From Phanerodontia chrysosporium (lineage: Eukaryota; Basidiomycota; Agaricomycetes; Polyporales; Phanerochaetaceae): a DNA stretch of 64,000 nucleotides. The notes under the pieces are model-generated. The model was not told where the DNA came from and did not search any database. It saw only the letters and a program-made list of their open reading frames with translations. The DNA is taken from the NCBI GenBank assembly GCA_001910725.1, contig MJGA01000063.1, forward strand, positions 1 to 64,000. Direction: 5' to 3'. The translations under genes and the position numbers were made by a program. Shown here piece after piece: positions 47,061-57,380 of this stretch (its first letter is position 1; each line of letters starts with the position of its first letter).

Positions 47061-47138
47061 TCTAAATATTCCACGGAGTGTACCCCTGACACCCCCATAC
47101 TGCCCCTCGGAAACCCAAAATTTTACATTCTGTTGGGG
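47061..47138 (-). promoter_or_regulatory. Shared promoter module of Z3
   Basis: Minus strand: CCCCAACAG, about 30 nt holding a weak GGGTTTCCGAGGGG, then GGGTGTCAGGGGTAC, then GGAATATTTAGACC. The TATA is 38 bp from the ATG. Confidence 0.8.
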
Positions 47139-47472
47139 ACACGTAGAATGCTTTGGGGCATGTGCCTGGGCCTTGACTTGCCCTGTTGTTTTCTGCCGAG
47201 CCCAAAACGCGTTCAATCCTGCGTGGCATATGTAAGCAAAGAGCAAGGATTTCGGGGCTAATGTCCGTCGTACTCCGCTGTATTCTGCCAGTCATTGTAC
47301 CTCTTCGCCAACTCTACATTTCTACAGTCTCCTCGCATCGCGGAATTGCCTCACTCTGCAACATTACGAGGATGTATATACCAAGAACACGACGTGCCAG
47401 CTTGCTGATTTACAAACCAAGAAATATTATTAGGTGCTAAGATTTAATGAACCAATGTCCGTCGAAGTCCGC

Positions 47473-48447
47473 TCAATCTTGCTCCATGTCTCCGTGTTCC
47501 TCCTCGCTCGGCGTCGCGCCATGCAACCTGCTCGCCTGAACAAGTGCCTCTGCGACTCGGTTCAAGCTTGCAATCATGAGGAGCTGTTGCTGCTCTATGC
47601 GGCCGAGGTGCGTCGACAACTCCCTGCCGAGGACGCGAACGGCCTCGACGATGCGGTCCGATTCCAGGCCCGCGTCGGACTTCGCTTTCCGGGAGGTCTT
47701 CGGCAACTTTAACTCCGTGTACCCCACTGCGCCGCGTGTGCACCTCACATGAGCTGCTGCGCATGCCTTGCACGTCTTCTTCCGCCCGGTGCCTTGTCGC
47801 TCGCACTCGATGTCTTCGTCCACACAGCAGTCGCATGGGGCGCTCTTCTCCAGCTCCGCATCTAACCGCGCCAATCTCTCATCCGCTGCCAGCCTCGCGG
47901 CCTCCTCTGCCTCCACCTGCGCACGCCTCTTTGCCGCTGCCGCCTCCTTCTCCTGCTCCTTGGTCCTGCCCTTGCCAATGCCAGCACCCCACGTGGCCAT
48001 CGCGTTATCATACCGCTGCCCTCCGAAAGGCTGCGGCGGCGGAGGTGCCAGCCGGGTGGGCTGCGGCGGCGGAGGTGCCAGCCGGGTGGGCTGCGGCGGC
48101 GGAGGTGCCGGCCGGGTGGGCTGAGTCTCCGCCTCCTCCCGTTCTTTGCGCTTTCGCGCCCTCTCGGCCGCTTGAGCGCGGTTCCGCTCCAGCTGCGCAC
48201 GCTCCATCTCTTCCGCGCGCTGCTTTGCTTGGTGCTCCTCAGCCAGCCTCCTCGCCCGCGCCTCTGCCTGCTTTCTCCGGACCTCGTCTAAGTGACGCCT
48301 CGCCGCCTCCTCGTTCGCCTTGGCCGCGGCGATGCTTGCAGAAAGGTCTAGTTGCGCAATGGAATCAGCAAGGAGATGATTACAAAACTCCGTTAATGAT
48401 ATGTACTGACCGTCGTTTGCTTTCTGAGTTGGTCCGGGGGGAGACAT
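47473..48447 (-). CDS. Coiled-coil/Zn2Cys6-pattern protein Z4 (island five-gene family)
   Basis: Exon 1 48447-48411 (37 nt) and exon 2 48347-47473 join at phase 1 to 303 aa. The 63-nt intron is open in frame, so the unspliced reading is possible. It starts MSPPGPTQKAND. A Glu/Arg/Ala coiled coil (residues about 15-85) is followed by a Pro-rich region with three 10-residue PTRLAPPPPQ-type repeats. A second coiled coil follows, then C-x2-C-x6-C-x10-C-x2-C-x6-C, again Zn2Cys6 spacing. The C-terminal helix region (IVEAVRVLGRELSTHLGRIE) matches the family, but the tail is acidic rather than basic. DNA binding is inferred. Confidence 0.8.
   Translation of the reverse strand: MSPPGPTQKANDGQYISLTEFCNHLLADSIAQLDLSASIAAAKANEEAARRHLDEVRRKQAEARARRLAEEHQAKQRAEEMERAQLERNRAQAAERARKRKEREEAETQPTRPAPPPPQPTRLAPPPPQPTRLAPPPPQPFGGQRYDNAMATWGAGIGKGRTKEQEKEAAAAKRRAQVEAEEAARLAADERLARLDAELEKSAPCDCCVDEDIECERQGTGRKKTCKACAAAHVRCTRGAVGYTELKLPKTSRKAKSDAGLESDRIVEAVRVLGRELSTHLGRIEQQQLLMIASLNRVAEALVQASRLHGATPSEEEHGDMEQD
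48031..48120 (-). repeat. Three 30-bp tandem repeats in Z4
   Basis: Units 48031-48060, 48061-48090 and 48091-48120 are identical except for one A/G at the 20th base of the last. They encode the Pro-rich linker repeat. Confidence 0.93.
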
Positions 48448-48481
48448 GGTGCAGTGCCCTGGTGACCCGATCTCCAGCACA

Positions 48482-48550
48482 GTTAAATATATTGGGTAAC
48501 ACACCCCTGGCACCGCGCGCGACCCCAAAAAAAAGGAAAAAAATTGGGGC
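48482..48550 (-). promoter_or_regulatory. Shared promoter module of Z4
   Basis: Minus strand: GCCCCAA, a T-rich run of about 15 nt, TTGGGGTC, then GCGGTGCCAGGGGTGTG, then AATATATTTAACT. The TATA is 36 bp from the ATG. Confidence 0.82.
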
Positions 48551-48737
48551 ATTGCTCTTCCGTTGGGGCAGAGATCCCATCGAGAAATGTAGTGATACGT
48601 GGGGACTGACGCACGGTCTGGGCCAGGTGCAGTGGAGGTTTGATCTCCTATCAAATATCGTACAGTGGGTTAGTGTACGGCGGACAATGCACCAAATATC
48701 TGTCGTGCCAATTCTAACATCTGCCGTTCACACCGGG

Positions 48738-48887
48738 GTGGTCGCCATGGGCGACCACTCAGCGCAGGAGCCAATCTCTCAGGCAGGGCTCGCTCTCTTC
48801 TGCGTGGTCGCCCGTGGCGACCACTGCACAAGAGGTACATAACTTCTCTCGTGCCCCGCCCGCAGTGTGGTCGCCCCTGGCGACCAC
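48738..48887. repeat. Three evenly spaced GTGGTCGCC palindromes
   Basis: Perfect 9-bp arms at 48738-48758, 48804-48824 and 48867-48887, with centres ATG, CGT and CCT in plus reading. Start-to-start spacing is 66 and 63 bp. They lie between the Z4 promoter and the 3' end of gene C. Confidence 0.95.
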
Positions 48888-49006
48888 TCCGCGGATAGCA
48901 CCAAGCATCCACAGTGATAGAGATGTAAGGTCTATTTTGCCTCGTGCGGAAAGTGAACTCCACCAGTGAGTCTTATATCATTCATGGCAGTTTTCCGCTA
49001 ATTCCG

Positions 49007-52000
49007 TCACTCGCATAGCGTGAACTCCAATAGCGATCTTCCACTCCTCTCGTTCACCACAATCTTCACCGCCGTGCCCCCATAACCAGCTGGTAGGCGG
49101 ACGTACTGTCCTCGTTCACTTTGACCGGTACTCCAGATGCGATCGCTTGCTCCCATTGGAAGCCATACAAGTTTCCTGTATTTCGCCCGTAACTTGACAC
49201 GGATTGACTCCTGGTCTTGCATTCGTAGTCTCGGGAGCAAGGTAATCCATTTGATCCAGTAGTGGCACTTGGGCCAATGCTGCACTTTGTCCGGTCGTAG
49301 CTTCTCTTGCTGAGAATTGGGAAAGAACCGATCGAATGAGTCGTCCCAGGTCTGACACCGTGCTTTCTTGATGATCACATATTTGAACGGCAAGGCGAGG
49401 CTCTTGTAGAGCTCTTCTGTGACTGACTGCTGTGCTTCGGCACCGAGTGTGCAGTATGGACCGTCGTTTTTATGCGTCGGTGCCACAGCAATGAGGTCCC
49501 TTAAGAACAACTGCCAAATGATATTCACCTGCGTGTCCACCACTCCGTGTCCTGCCTCCGCGGCCTGCTCGACTTCCTGGATGTTTTGTTGGACGTCCTC
49601 GAAACCCGGAATTCGGAGGATGTGGACGCCGGAGCCGTCAAGTCCGAAAGGTATGTCGCGGACTGGTGAGTGGCGTATGTCTTTGACTCGCATCTTCCGC
49701 CTCGTTTGTCGTGGGACATGATTGTCACGTCGGTCGCGCTTGACATGCGCTTTCGCAAAATCGTGTTCGATCTCGGAAACCGTTGCCCTGTGGAAAATCA
49801 ACGCGTAGGTTTCCTCCGCGAGGCTTACCGTGGGGGGTAAACAAAACACGTTTCGCCGGAGTTCAACAGCACAGACAAAGTAGAGTCCTCTTGTCTGAAT
49901 AGCTGGTTCGGCTGCTTCATCGGCTAGTTCACCCTGCTCTTCGTCTTCTTCGTCCTCTTCTCTGTGTTCCACGTTCGAGTCCCGAAATGCAGCTGCTGGA
50001 ACAATCTCCAAGTCCCATCTCTGTTCTCCTGGCCGGAAGATGAGGGAATTCTTCATCCAAACGGCAACGGCGGCCATGCTAAGCACAGGTCGAACCGTGC
50101 AGAGTTCAGGCGTAGCTGCCTGGAGTGCTTGAAATATGTATAGCAAAGCTGCAAGTCTCCAGTATTTGAAAAGCCTGCGGTTTACATGATAAAAGGTGTC
50201 AACCTTAACTAAAGCAGTCCCAGTGGAATATGGGCTTACCACCAGTCATTGGCATCGAATGCCACAATAGCGTTGTTGATTAAATCGCGGTCAATGTCAC
50301 GTAGCTTCTCTGCTATGTCGCCTCCAGGTTCGATCCGCGTGCGGACTTCAAAGCGAGCTGCCCCTTCGTGCACAGGTGGAAATCCAGTAGGCTCCTCTCC
50401 AAATCCTGCGCAACTCCTGTACAGCTGCCCTAATGAGCTGACGTCCTTTATCAAGTTTCGAAGGCGGTTCGGTAACAGATCCTCTGCACGATGCCTGGAA
50501 AAGTGTCCGCGGTGAAGCTGGTAGGTGGCGGACTTGTCTGTGGTGTAAACGTTGACGTATTGTACCTGATCTCGCCGCCCGGGGGATGCGGTTTCTGCTC
50601 GGAACCCTGCCAGGTCGTAGAGCAAGGATGACACATCGCTGTGATAGTGGGTACTGCTCAGCAGCTTATTGATTGCTGCAGGCTCCGCATTGGGCATCGC
50701 GTACTGCAGGAGCTCCGCATGGCTGCTGGTCTTCCACTGTAAGACCAGTCCAGGTGCTTGGATCTCGAGTGCGACATCAATGTACTATTGATGTTGACTT
50801 TCGTGATCAAACATTTTGTCGACGTGAATCGTGTCGAACGCAGAGTCGAGGGCATGGTTGCAGGCGTCGGGATCGTTAGGATCGTGTTGAGTCGCACCCT
50901 TGATTCCTCGCCATTCGTGATAGAAGAAACTGTCCTGGAATCCGTCGACAAGCTCGAGGCGATTGCGAAGTGCTTCCGAAAAGTCCACCAGAACATGGGG
51001 TGGAAGGTCCAGCGAGCCAAAATGAAACCGTTGTGTTTGCGTATCGCGCATTTGAAGCATCGCAGTTTCGTAGTTCACAGGCCAATGGGATATAGATGCG
51101 GGAAGTGTGTCTTCGACCGCTGGACGCAGGCATTTGTTGTAGAACATCTCCATCTCCGCCTTTGTTAGCCCCGCCGATTGTCCTTCTCCGAATTTTCGGG
51201 GAAACATAAGCAGCGTTTTGTGTCGAAGGCCACTCTTCGCCAGGCAGATGTTAGGAATCTTGTGGAGCTCAATTGAACGGGAATGTTCCCAGTGCTATTG
51301 GAGTCAAGGACAATGTAGATCAGAAACGCTTCAACGAACAAAAATCCATCAACTTACAGGCAAGTGCACTCTGCGGGTGAGGTGGACTGAACGCTTGAGG
51401 CTGTCGTTGAAGTTGGCAACAGGATAAACAGCAAGATGTGTTCAGAAAGGTAGATTGGTCGTTAAACCGATAATGGAATCAAAGTCTCGAGTGAATGCGA
51501 TGTCATCGACGTCCTCGAGTGGTACGCAGTCCTTGAACACATCGATGTTAATACGCGCCTCTTGCGCTTCAGTTTTGACACGCCCTGCAAGCATGAGCTG
51601 CACGAAGCGGTGGACGCTAGGTCTTTGTTGCGTGATCAACAGCTCGCCTTGTTGCGTCAGCTCTTGAATTGACCAGCGCAGGTGTCACGGATGTGACGGT
51701 GCAGCCCTATTTTTCGCCGATTTTTGGCTATTTTCCTCGATTAATCCAACGGGCGAGCAGCCCTCGCGCCGTCTGGAGTCCTAGCCGCCCACGCTCAGCG
51801 CCTGGCCACTCAGCGCCAGCGCCCTGATGACGCATCACCCCCAGACGCCAGCGCATCCCGCTGCGCGCTCAGACACTGCCCGGATCACCGGTCTGCCTTG
51901 CAACCGGTTCCCCGGATCGCCGAGGAGGCACTGTCATCCCTGATGACTCCCCTCGCCGAGACACGCCGAGCTGATCAGCCTGATGACACAGCCTCGGCCC

Positions 52001-52413
52001 GACGCAGCCTCGAGACACTGCCAGCTGACACAGCCTCGTGACATAGCCCCTGCACAGCCTCGCCGCGCAGCCCGCGTCGCAGCCTCGCTGGCTATGCCAA
52101 GCACTGCCCATCAGCTTAGGTAATCGTACAGCCTGCCCTAGAGTACTGTAGTATATAAGGGTAGCTCCCCTCGCTCCTGTCCGTCATCTCGACCTCTTGG
52201 TCAATACGGACAGGTAAGCCCTCGCTTGTATAGTAGAATAGTCTGCTAATGTTAACTTGGTCAATACGGACAGTTGCACAAACCGTTCGTCGCCGCGTGA
52301 CCCGCTCCGCTGCGCCATCTCGTCGACCTCCCCATTCGTGCTCCCTCGTGTAGCGTTGAGCCTTCGCTCCGCGACAGCAGGGTAGGTAGTGGCTCGTGCG
52401 GGTATTGGGCCAT
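49007..52413 (-). pseudogene. Large unknown protein C, inactivated paralogue of gene D
   Basis: It follows the exon plan of gene D. Exon 1 is 52413-52377 plus 51682-51358 and is split by a solo LTR; exon 2 begins at 51294, and the last exon ends at 49007. Shared landmarks with D are IPNICLAKSGLRHKTLLMF, an intron after a Trp near 50231, CTLGAEAQQSVTEELYKSL, WPKCHYWIKWITLL and RKLVWLPMGASDRIW. There are three lesions: the LTR in exon 1, TGA at 51442-51444 (NLPF*THLAV), and TAG at 50785-50787 (SQHQ*YIDV). The TAG could be avoided only by a 42-nt intron with a weak GTCGAC donor. The TATA-like ATATATA at 52445-52452 lies about 35 bp before the ATG. No family recognised. Confidence 0.75.
51683..52376 (+). 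mobile_element. Solo Gypsy LTR inside gene C exon 1
   Basis: A 694-bp LTR matching those of copies 1 and 2, flanked by GCAGG at 51678-51682 and 52377-52381. It keeps the 60-nt LTR intron (52214-52273) between two TTGGTCAATACGGACAG copies. It lies opposite to gene C and has lost its internal part by LTR-LTR recombination. Confidence 0.95.
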
Positions 52414-52673
52414 CGCTGCTGCACTTGCAAGTTGTCGCCGTCGACATATATACTCATGGATCAGTTCACATCGATCGTCGAGCACACCTCAAACAACGGA
52501 CTCAGAGAGTCGTGATGTGATGAGATCGAGGCTGTGATCTCGCATATAACCTCCAATAGTGAGCATGCCCTGGATCCGAGGTCTCGCCATGGGATCGCCC
52601 ATGACGACCCGCGCCGGCGCATGGTGGGTAAGCAATGCTCCAGTGCCTCTCACCCCTTCCCCCACCACTCGTG

Positions 52674-52694
52674 TCGGCCGCCATTAGCGACCAC
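52674..52694. repeat. Single decayed GTGGTCGCC palindrome
   Basis: GTCGGCCGCC then ATTAGCGACCACA: right arm nearly complete, left arm with changes. It lies between genes C and D (52455-52767), where I see nothing else. Confidence 0.6.
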
Positions 52695-52767
52695 ATGCCA
52701 CTTACTCAGCACTGAGATAAGAATTGTTCTTGGCCAAATTCCCCTATGTACACAGTCACTTTGTCCT

Positions 52768-55513
52768 CTAGACGAGTTTGAACTTCCGTAGGTCATCTAA
52801 TGAACGAGTGAATCGCGGATTTGCAGCAACGATTGGAACGTTGGCGTCATCCAGCAACTCCTCGGGAAGGACCCTGGTGTTTCGTGGGACTGGGGACGTC
52901 CGCCACATCCCTGTCTTCGCCGCGCGAGGAAGCCACACCAAGCGGTCCAGCTCGCTCCAAACGCTCCTGCACAGCTGTATGCTGTGCTCCTCAGTTAGTG
53001 AGTTGAGGAGCTCAACCCAAGCCTGGTAATACGTGGCCTTCGGATAGCCAGAGGGCCTTCCCTTCCCGGCTTGTAACTTGTAGGGAAATAGGCTATCCTT
53101 TACGCTCGTCCAAGTGCTGCTGGTGGCGCGTTCAATCCTAGCAGATCGAAACGGCAAATCGAACTGGCGATACGTTTCTTCTTGAACGCTTTCAATCGTA
53201 TGTTCATCGAGGGTGCACCACGCCCCCCCTCCTTTCTGGTTCGGAGACTTCATCATGATGTCCACCAACGCCTGGTTGAAGATGCGGTTGACGACTGTGG
53301 TAATATCGCTGAGCAGCATCTCTTGAAGACGGTTTGGTTCATCGAAGCCCGGTCGGACGTCCTCGCCTGCGAAATCCGCAGATGCGTGAATGACTATGTT
53401 CCAACGCTCGAGATCGAAAGAGCGAGGTGGCGGACGAGGTCGCTTGTTCACGTACTCGTTCTCGAGAGTTTGGCCTCGTGGAAGTCGATGGGGGTCTGTC
53501 ACATATGCGAGGGTCGGAATAATGACGGAGTGGGTGGATGTCAGGCCGAATTGTCTGTTCAGCGCAGCTTCCGATGAGAGGTGGTAGAGCAGTAGCATGT
53601 CCGGCACGGAGATTTGGGACGATTCCATGTGAAGGCGGAAATATCCTGCACTGCCTGCAGTGACGTTGCGCACCACGTCCGCAACGCAGTAGAGTCCCCG
53701 CTCCTTCAGAAAAGGTTCGGCCTGATTGCTTAGATAGGCAAAGTCGGCGTCGAGCGCGTTCTCCGCGTTCTGCACGTACATGTACGCAGAACGCGTGAGC
53801 AGCTTGTGCATTTGCACCGAGGGAACTTCTGGAGCGATGCAGCTGTTGACAACATGGATGAGGATGGCACCTAACCCCAGGGTCACATGATGTGCCCTTG
53901 CTTGAGGCGGGGCATGAAGAAAGCTCCGCAGCACAATCCGAGCAGCACGAACTCGTGCGCGACAGAATGCCCTACATTGTTGTTCAGCGATCTCTCAAAT
54001 TACGTGGCGGAGTTTCACTTACCACCAGATCTTGGGAGTCGCGCTGCACAGGATCTTGTGCAGCTCTGGCATGACCGAAAGCATGTCCTTCATTTCATGG
54101 AAGGGCACCTGAACATGGATGAGGCATTCCGTTTCTCCTTCTCGGCCATGGGCAGGCTGCTGCCTAGACAGTCGTAGAAGTTGAGACTCCAAGGCTACTA
54201 ACCCCGAGTAAAGTGGACGACGGAGAGTGCGTGGGAATAGATGATTGGGTCTCCAGGCTCTCCAGCCAGGTGGTGCGCCCGCGGCGCCAGTAAGCGAGAA
54301 ATGTTTCGTCGACAGCTCTATGTGATGCACACGGAGATCGTTCGGAGGATTATCTCGATTCCGGGCAAGGTCCTTGGCGCGAATGCTCAATGAAGTGTGA
54401 TCTACCGCGAAGAGTGCTGCGGAGGATGCCTTCTGCTCCTTCTTGAGTACCTCCGCTTTCTGCTCATCACTGTACTCTGGAAGCAGAGTTGCCAGAATGT
54501 TGTTCAACGCGTTGTCGCTCCAGAGCGTAACCCTTTCTGGTTCATAGTAGGAAAGACCGACATGACCAACCCAAGTCTCAAGCTGCTCAGCTGGGAGCTT
54601 GTCCAGACGCTGGCCGATCCGCTCCCATTGTCTGTGACGCTCCTGATGGGATTCAGGGTTGTGAGGGTCCCCAGGAGCTCGGAGATTGAGGTCCAGTCGG
54701 TAAGCCTTCAAATCATCCCACACATGGAAGAGGAATGCACCGCGGAACTTTGGAGACGTGTTCAACTGTGTCATGAAGGTTTCAAGCCAAGCCGCCTGAT
54801 CGTGGGGGTCGAGATCGAAAGTGGCAACGTGGTTTCGCCGAAACTGGGAATAGGGTGCTCGCAACCATTCCTCATGAGTCGATGGATTGGGGAGGTAAAT
54901 TTGGACGGCGTCGGCAGCGGGGCGAATCGCGTTGAAATGAAGCTCGTATATGTCGGCGTTCATGACATCGGATGGGCAGGACGGATAGTAGAGGCCCGGC
55001 AGGAACAAAATAACATGTCCAGAACCAAGCTCAGCGGAGGAAGCCAGCCGGACGTAGGGAATAGACCACAGGGGGACGGTGCCTAGAGCGTTCTTATTAC
55101 AACGATTCCTTTGAACATTGGCACGCAAGATAGATAGCGCAGTTACATACTGGAGAAGGTCTCTCAAACCCATGCCATTTTGCGGACCCACCCTCGAATC
55201 TGCCTGGAAACAGCTGAATTTGGTATGTGACTGAAGACGGAAATCCCTCGTATAGCCCGGCGACTCCCATCAGAGTTCTCTCTACTTGGAGCCGAGCCGT
55301 GGGTGGGCCTGGGGGCGAGAGCATCACAATTTTGGTTTGTGCAGCGCCGTCCACGAGGTGAGGGTAGCGACCAGCAAGAACGAATTTGACGTAGGCAGCG
55401 TCTTCATCCTGGATGTCCTCTCGAGCCAACAGTTCGCGTGAAAAGTTGTCAAACTCTTGCAAGTCGCATGACATGCGGTCATGATGCCTGTGCAGTGCTG
55501 GCACAGGGTTCAT
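52768..55513 (-). CDS. Large unknown protein D, intact
   Basis: Exons 55513-55147, 55082-54023 and 53971-52768 join in frame to 876 aa. The start MNPVPALHRHHDRMSC is preferred to an ATG at 55567 because a TATAAAA element lies at 55571-55577. No signal peptide or membrane segment is seen. Regions shared with C include RELLAREDIQDEDAAYVKF, IPYVRLASSAELGSGHVIL, CTLDEHTIESVQEETYRQFD, YPKATYYQAWVELLNSL and RLVWLPRAAKTGMWR. The Trp/Tyr-rich C-terminal third is the best conserved. The family is unknown to me. One intact and one ruined copy side by side suggests an island-specific family with fast turnover, as with the helicases. Confidence 0.78.
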
Positions 55514-55569
55514 GGTGACAGTTGAACAGGCTGGATGTGGTGGGCGACGAGACCAGACTATCGACATAC

Positions 55570-55578
55570 CCTTTTATA
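55570..55578 (-). promoter_or_regulatory. TATA box of gene D
   Basis: GTTATAAAAGGG on the minus strand, about 60 bp before the ATG at 55513. The shared Z-gene module is absent here. Confidence 0.65.
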
Positions 55579-55721
55579 ACTTTGAGAGGATCATCGATGG
55601 CTCCTGATCGCAGACACGATGGATTCTGGTTGCCTAAATTTTTCAGTGTCTTTGATCACTTTTCTTAAACGATTGAAGCTGTGATCTGGATGTTAGCCAT
55701 CGGATCGTATGTTGCGGGGGA

Positions 55722-55867
55722 GTGGTCGCCATTGGCGGCCACGCGGCAGGCACTCAGAGGTGCAGTCTCTGCACCCGGGTGCATGTGGTCGCCATCGGCG
55801 ACCACGCCGCGCATGAAGCACATGACTAGTTGGCAGCCAGCCGCTCGTGGTCGCCAGTGGCGACCAC
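55722..55867. repeat. Three evenly spaced GTGGTCGCC palindromes
   Basis: Copies at 55722-55742 (one arm GGCGGCCAC), 55785-55805 and 55847-55867, with starts 63 and 62 bp apart. They sit between the gene D promoter and the 3' end of Z5. The spacing matches the trio at 48738-48887. Confidence 0.95.
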
Positions 55868-55974
55868 CTTTCCCAGCCTTTCGCCGGCAGCGAGTGGACA
55901 AGAGGACACGCGCATTCGTGGTGTGGCGCTGTTCGCCTTCACATGTATTAGCTGATCGACTAGCTGTAATAAGT

Positions 55975-56623
55975 CTACTCCATCCTTGCCCGCTTCTTTG
56001 GCCGTTCTTCATCTTCATCCTCTTCGACACCCTTTGCCTCCAGCTCCCTTCGGCGTTCTTTGAGAGCCGCTGCCATGTCCGCGGACAACTGGTTGTACCT
56101 TCGCAAGACCTTGTTCTGAGTATCCCGGAGTGCCCACATCTCTATGGAGAGCGTAGTGCCCAAGCCCCTGATCGCGAAACTGAGGCCCTCGATAGCAGCC
56201 TGCACGTTCTTGAAGTCGTGCGTGCTCCGACCCGGCTGCGGGTCAGCCTGGCTCTCCCAGGGGCACTTCGTTGCTGCTCCGCTCTTACTCTTCGGCTCTA
56301 CTGGCTCGGAGCTTTGGGCGTGCAATTCGCGCGCCGCACACTTCTTCGGGTCACAGGCATCACTTGCAACCTGCTTCTCCACCACCGCTTGTGCTCCCCC
56401 GTCCCCTTGCACTTCCTCCGCCTGCTTCGGATCTTCCGCGGTGGAACGTCTCCGCAGATCCGCAAGCTTTGCGCGGAGCACCTCTAGTTGCTGCCGCTGC
56501 TTCTCCGCATTCGCCTCAGCTGCCTGGAGAGCCTTAGACACTAGTGTATGTTTGAATTTAATCACTCTGGAGTTTCTGAGATGAATACTTACCCTCATTA
56601 GTTCCCTTCTCAATGGGCGACAT
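55975..56623 (-). CDS. Coiled-coil protein Z5 (island five-gene family)
   Basis: Exon 1 56623-56593 (31 nt) and exon 2 56540-55975 join at phase 1 to 198 aa. The acceptor CACTAG is used because the later CTAAG breaks the frame. It starts MSPIEKGTNE. A coiled coil (EANAEKQRQQLEVLRAKLAD) is followed by a short region with three cysteines (CDPKKC and a single Cys further on), which may be a decayed zinc cluster. The family helical domain is AAIEGLSFAIRGLGTTL, and the end ERPKKRARME is a basic nuclear-type tail. It lies 7 kb from Z4, with genes C and D between. Confidence 0.8.
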
Positions 56624-56659
56624 GGGGGATGGGTGAGTGCTCGCTCACTCACCGCCACT

Positions 56660-56726
56660 CTATAAATAGTCTCATGTATCGCTGGTGGCACGATCTGAAC
56701 CCCAACAGATTGTATTTCGCTGGGGT
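56660..56726 (-). promoter_or_regulatory. Shared promoter module of Z5
   Basis: Minus strand: CCCCAGC, about 14 nt, TTGGGGTTC, then TCGTGCCACCAGCG (diverged from GTGCCAGGGG), then ACTATTTATAG. The TATA is 37 bp from the ATG. It is the least conserved of the five. Confidence 0.72.
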
Positions 56727-57143
56727 CTTACAGTTGGGGGCAGAACTCCATGGCCCTTGCTAGGTGCTTTCACGGCGAGTTGCATGTATACCGAAGAGCA
56801 ATGGCGATTGCGGTACAATGGCTAAATACAATGGTGAGTATTCTTTGTGGAGAATTAATCTCCATTCAGTGCACAACTCCAACCCTGCAGTACCAATGTC
56901 CATTCGTGTTTGTGAGCACAGACTGTCGTTAAGCAACTGGTCTTACCATTATACTGGTTTTTTACTGGTATCTTAGGGCTTAGGTCACCCTCCAGGCTTT
57001 GACTTTTATTTTTGCGAAATAACGAGGGGTATCCCCGACACATTTCAACCTGTGTGAAATTATGGAACGTGGAAATCCATGAATCGGGATCAGTTATGTA
57101 TGCTGCAAGCATGAGATCAAACTTATAAAAAATGACTGAATCT

Positions 57144-57380
57144 CCGATGGCTGCTCGAGCAGCGATCGGAAACGGTCCAGTCATGGGAGGTAACACTGCG
57201 TAAAACCAGTGTTACCGTCCGATCACTGCTCGAACAGCGATCGGGTGGCGACAGCTGATGAGATTGGTAGGACCACCCGATTGCTGTTCGAGCAGCGATC
57301 GGGAAGCACCGACAATTGAAGGCAGCAAAGGGAGCGAGTATACCCATGAGCCCCGATCGCTGCTCGAGGAGCGATCGGAG
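57144..57380. repeat. Four copies of a second, 26-bp palindrome
   Basis: Copies at about 57144-57169, 57217-57244, 57276-57303 and 57351-57380 fit the arm CCGATCGCTGCTC meeting its complement at a central CTCGAG. Each copy has one to three changes. Spacing is 59-75 bp, like the GTGGTCGCC trios, but the sequence is unrelated. Confidence 0.92.
57189..57216. repeat. Perfect 10-bp inverted repeat with 8-nt loop
   Basis: GGTAACACTG, 8 nt, CAGTGTTACC. It lies between the first and second copies of the 26-bp palindrome. Confidence 0.9.
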
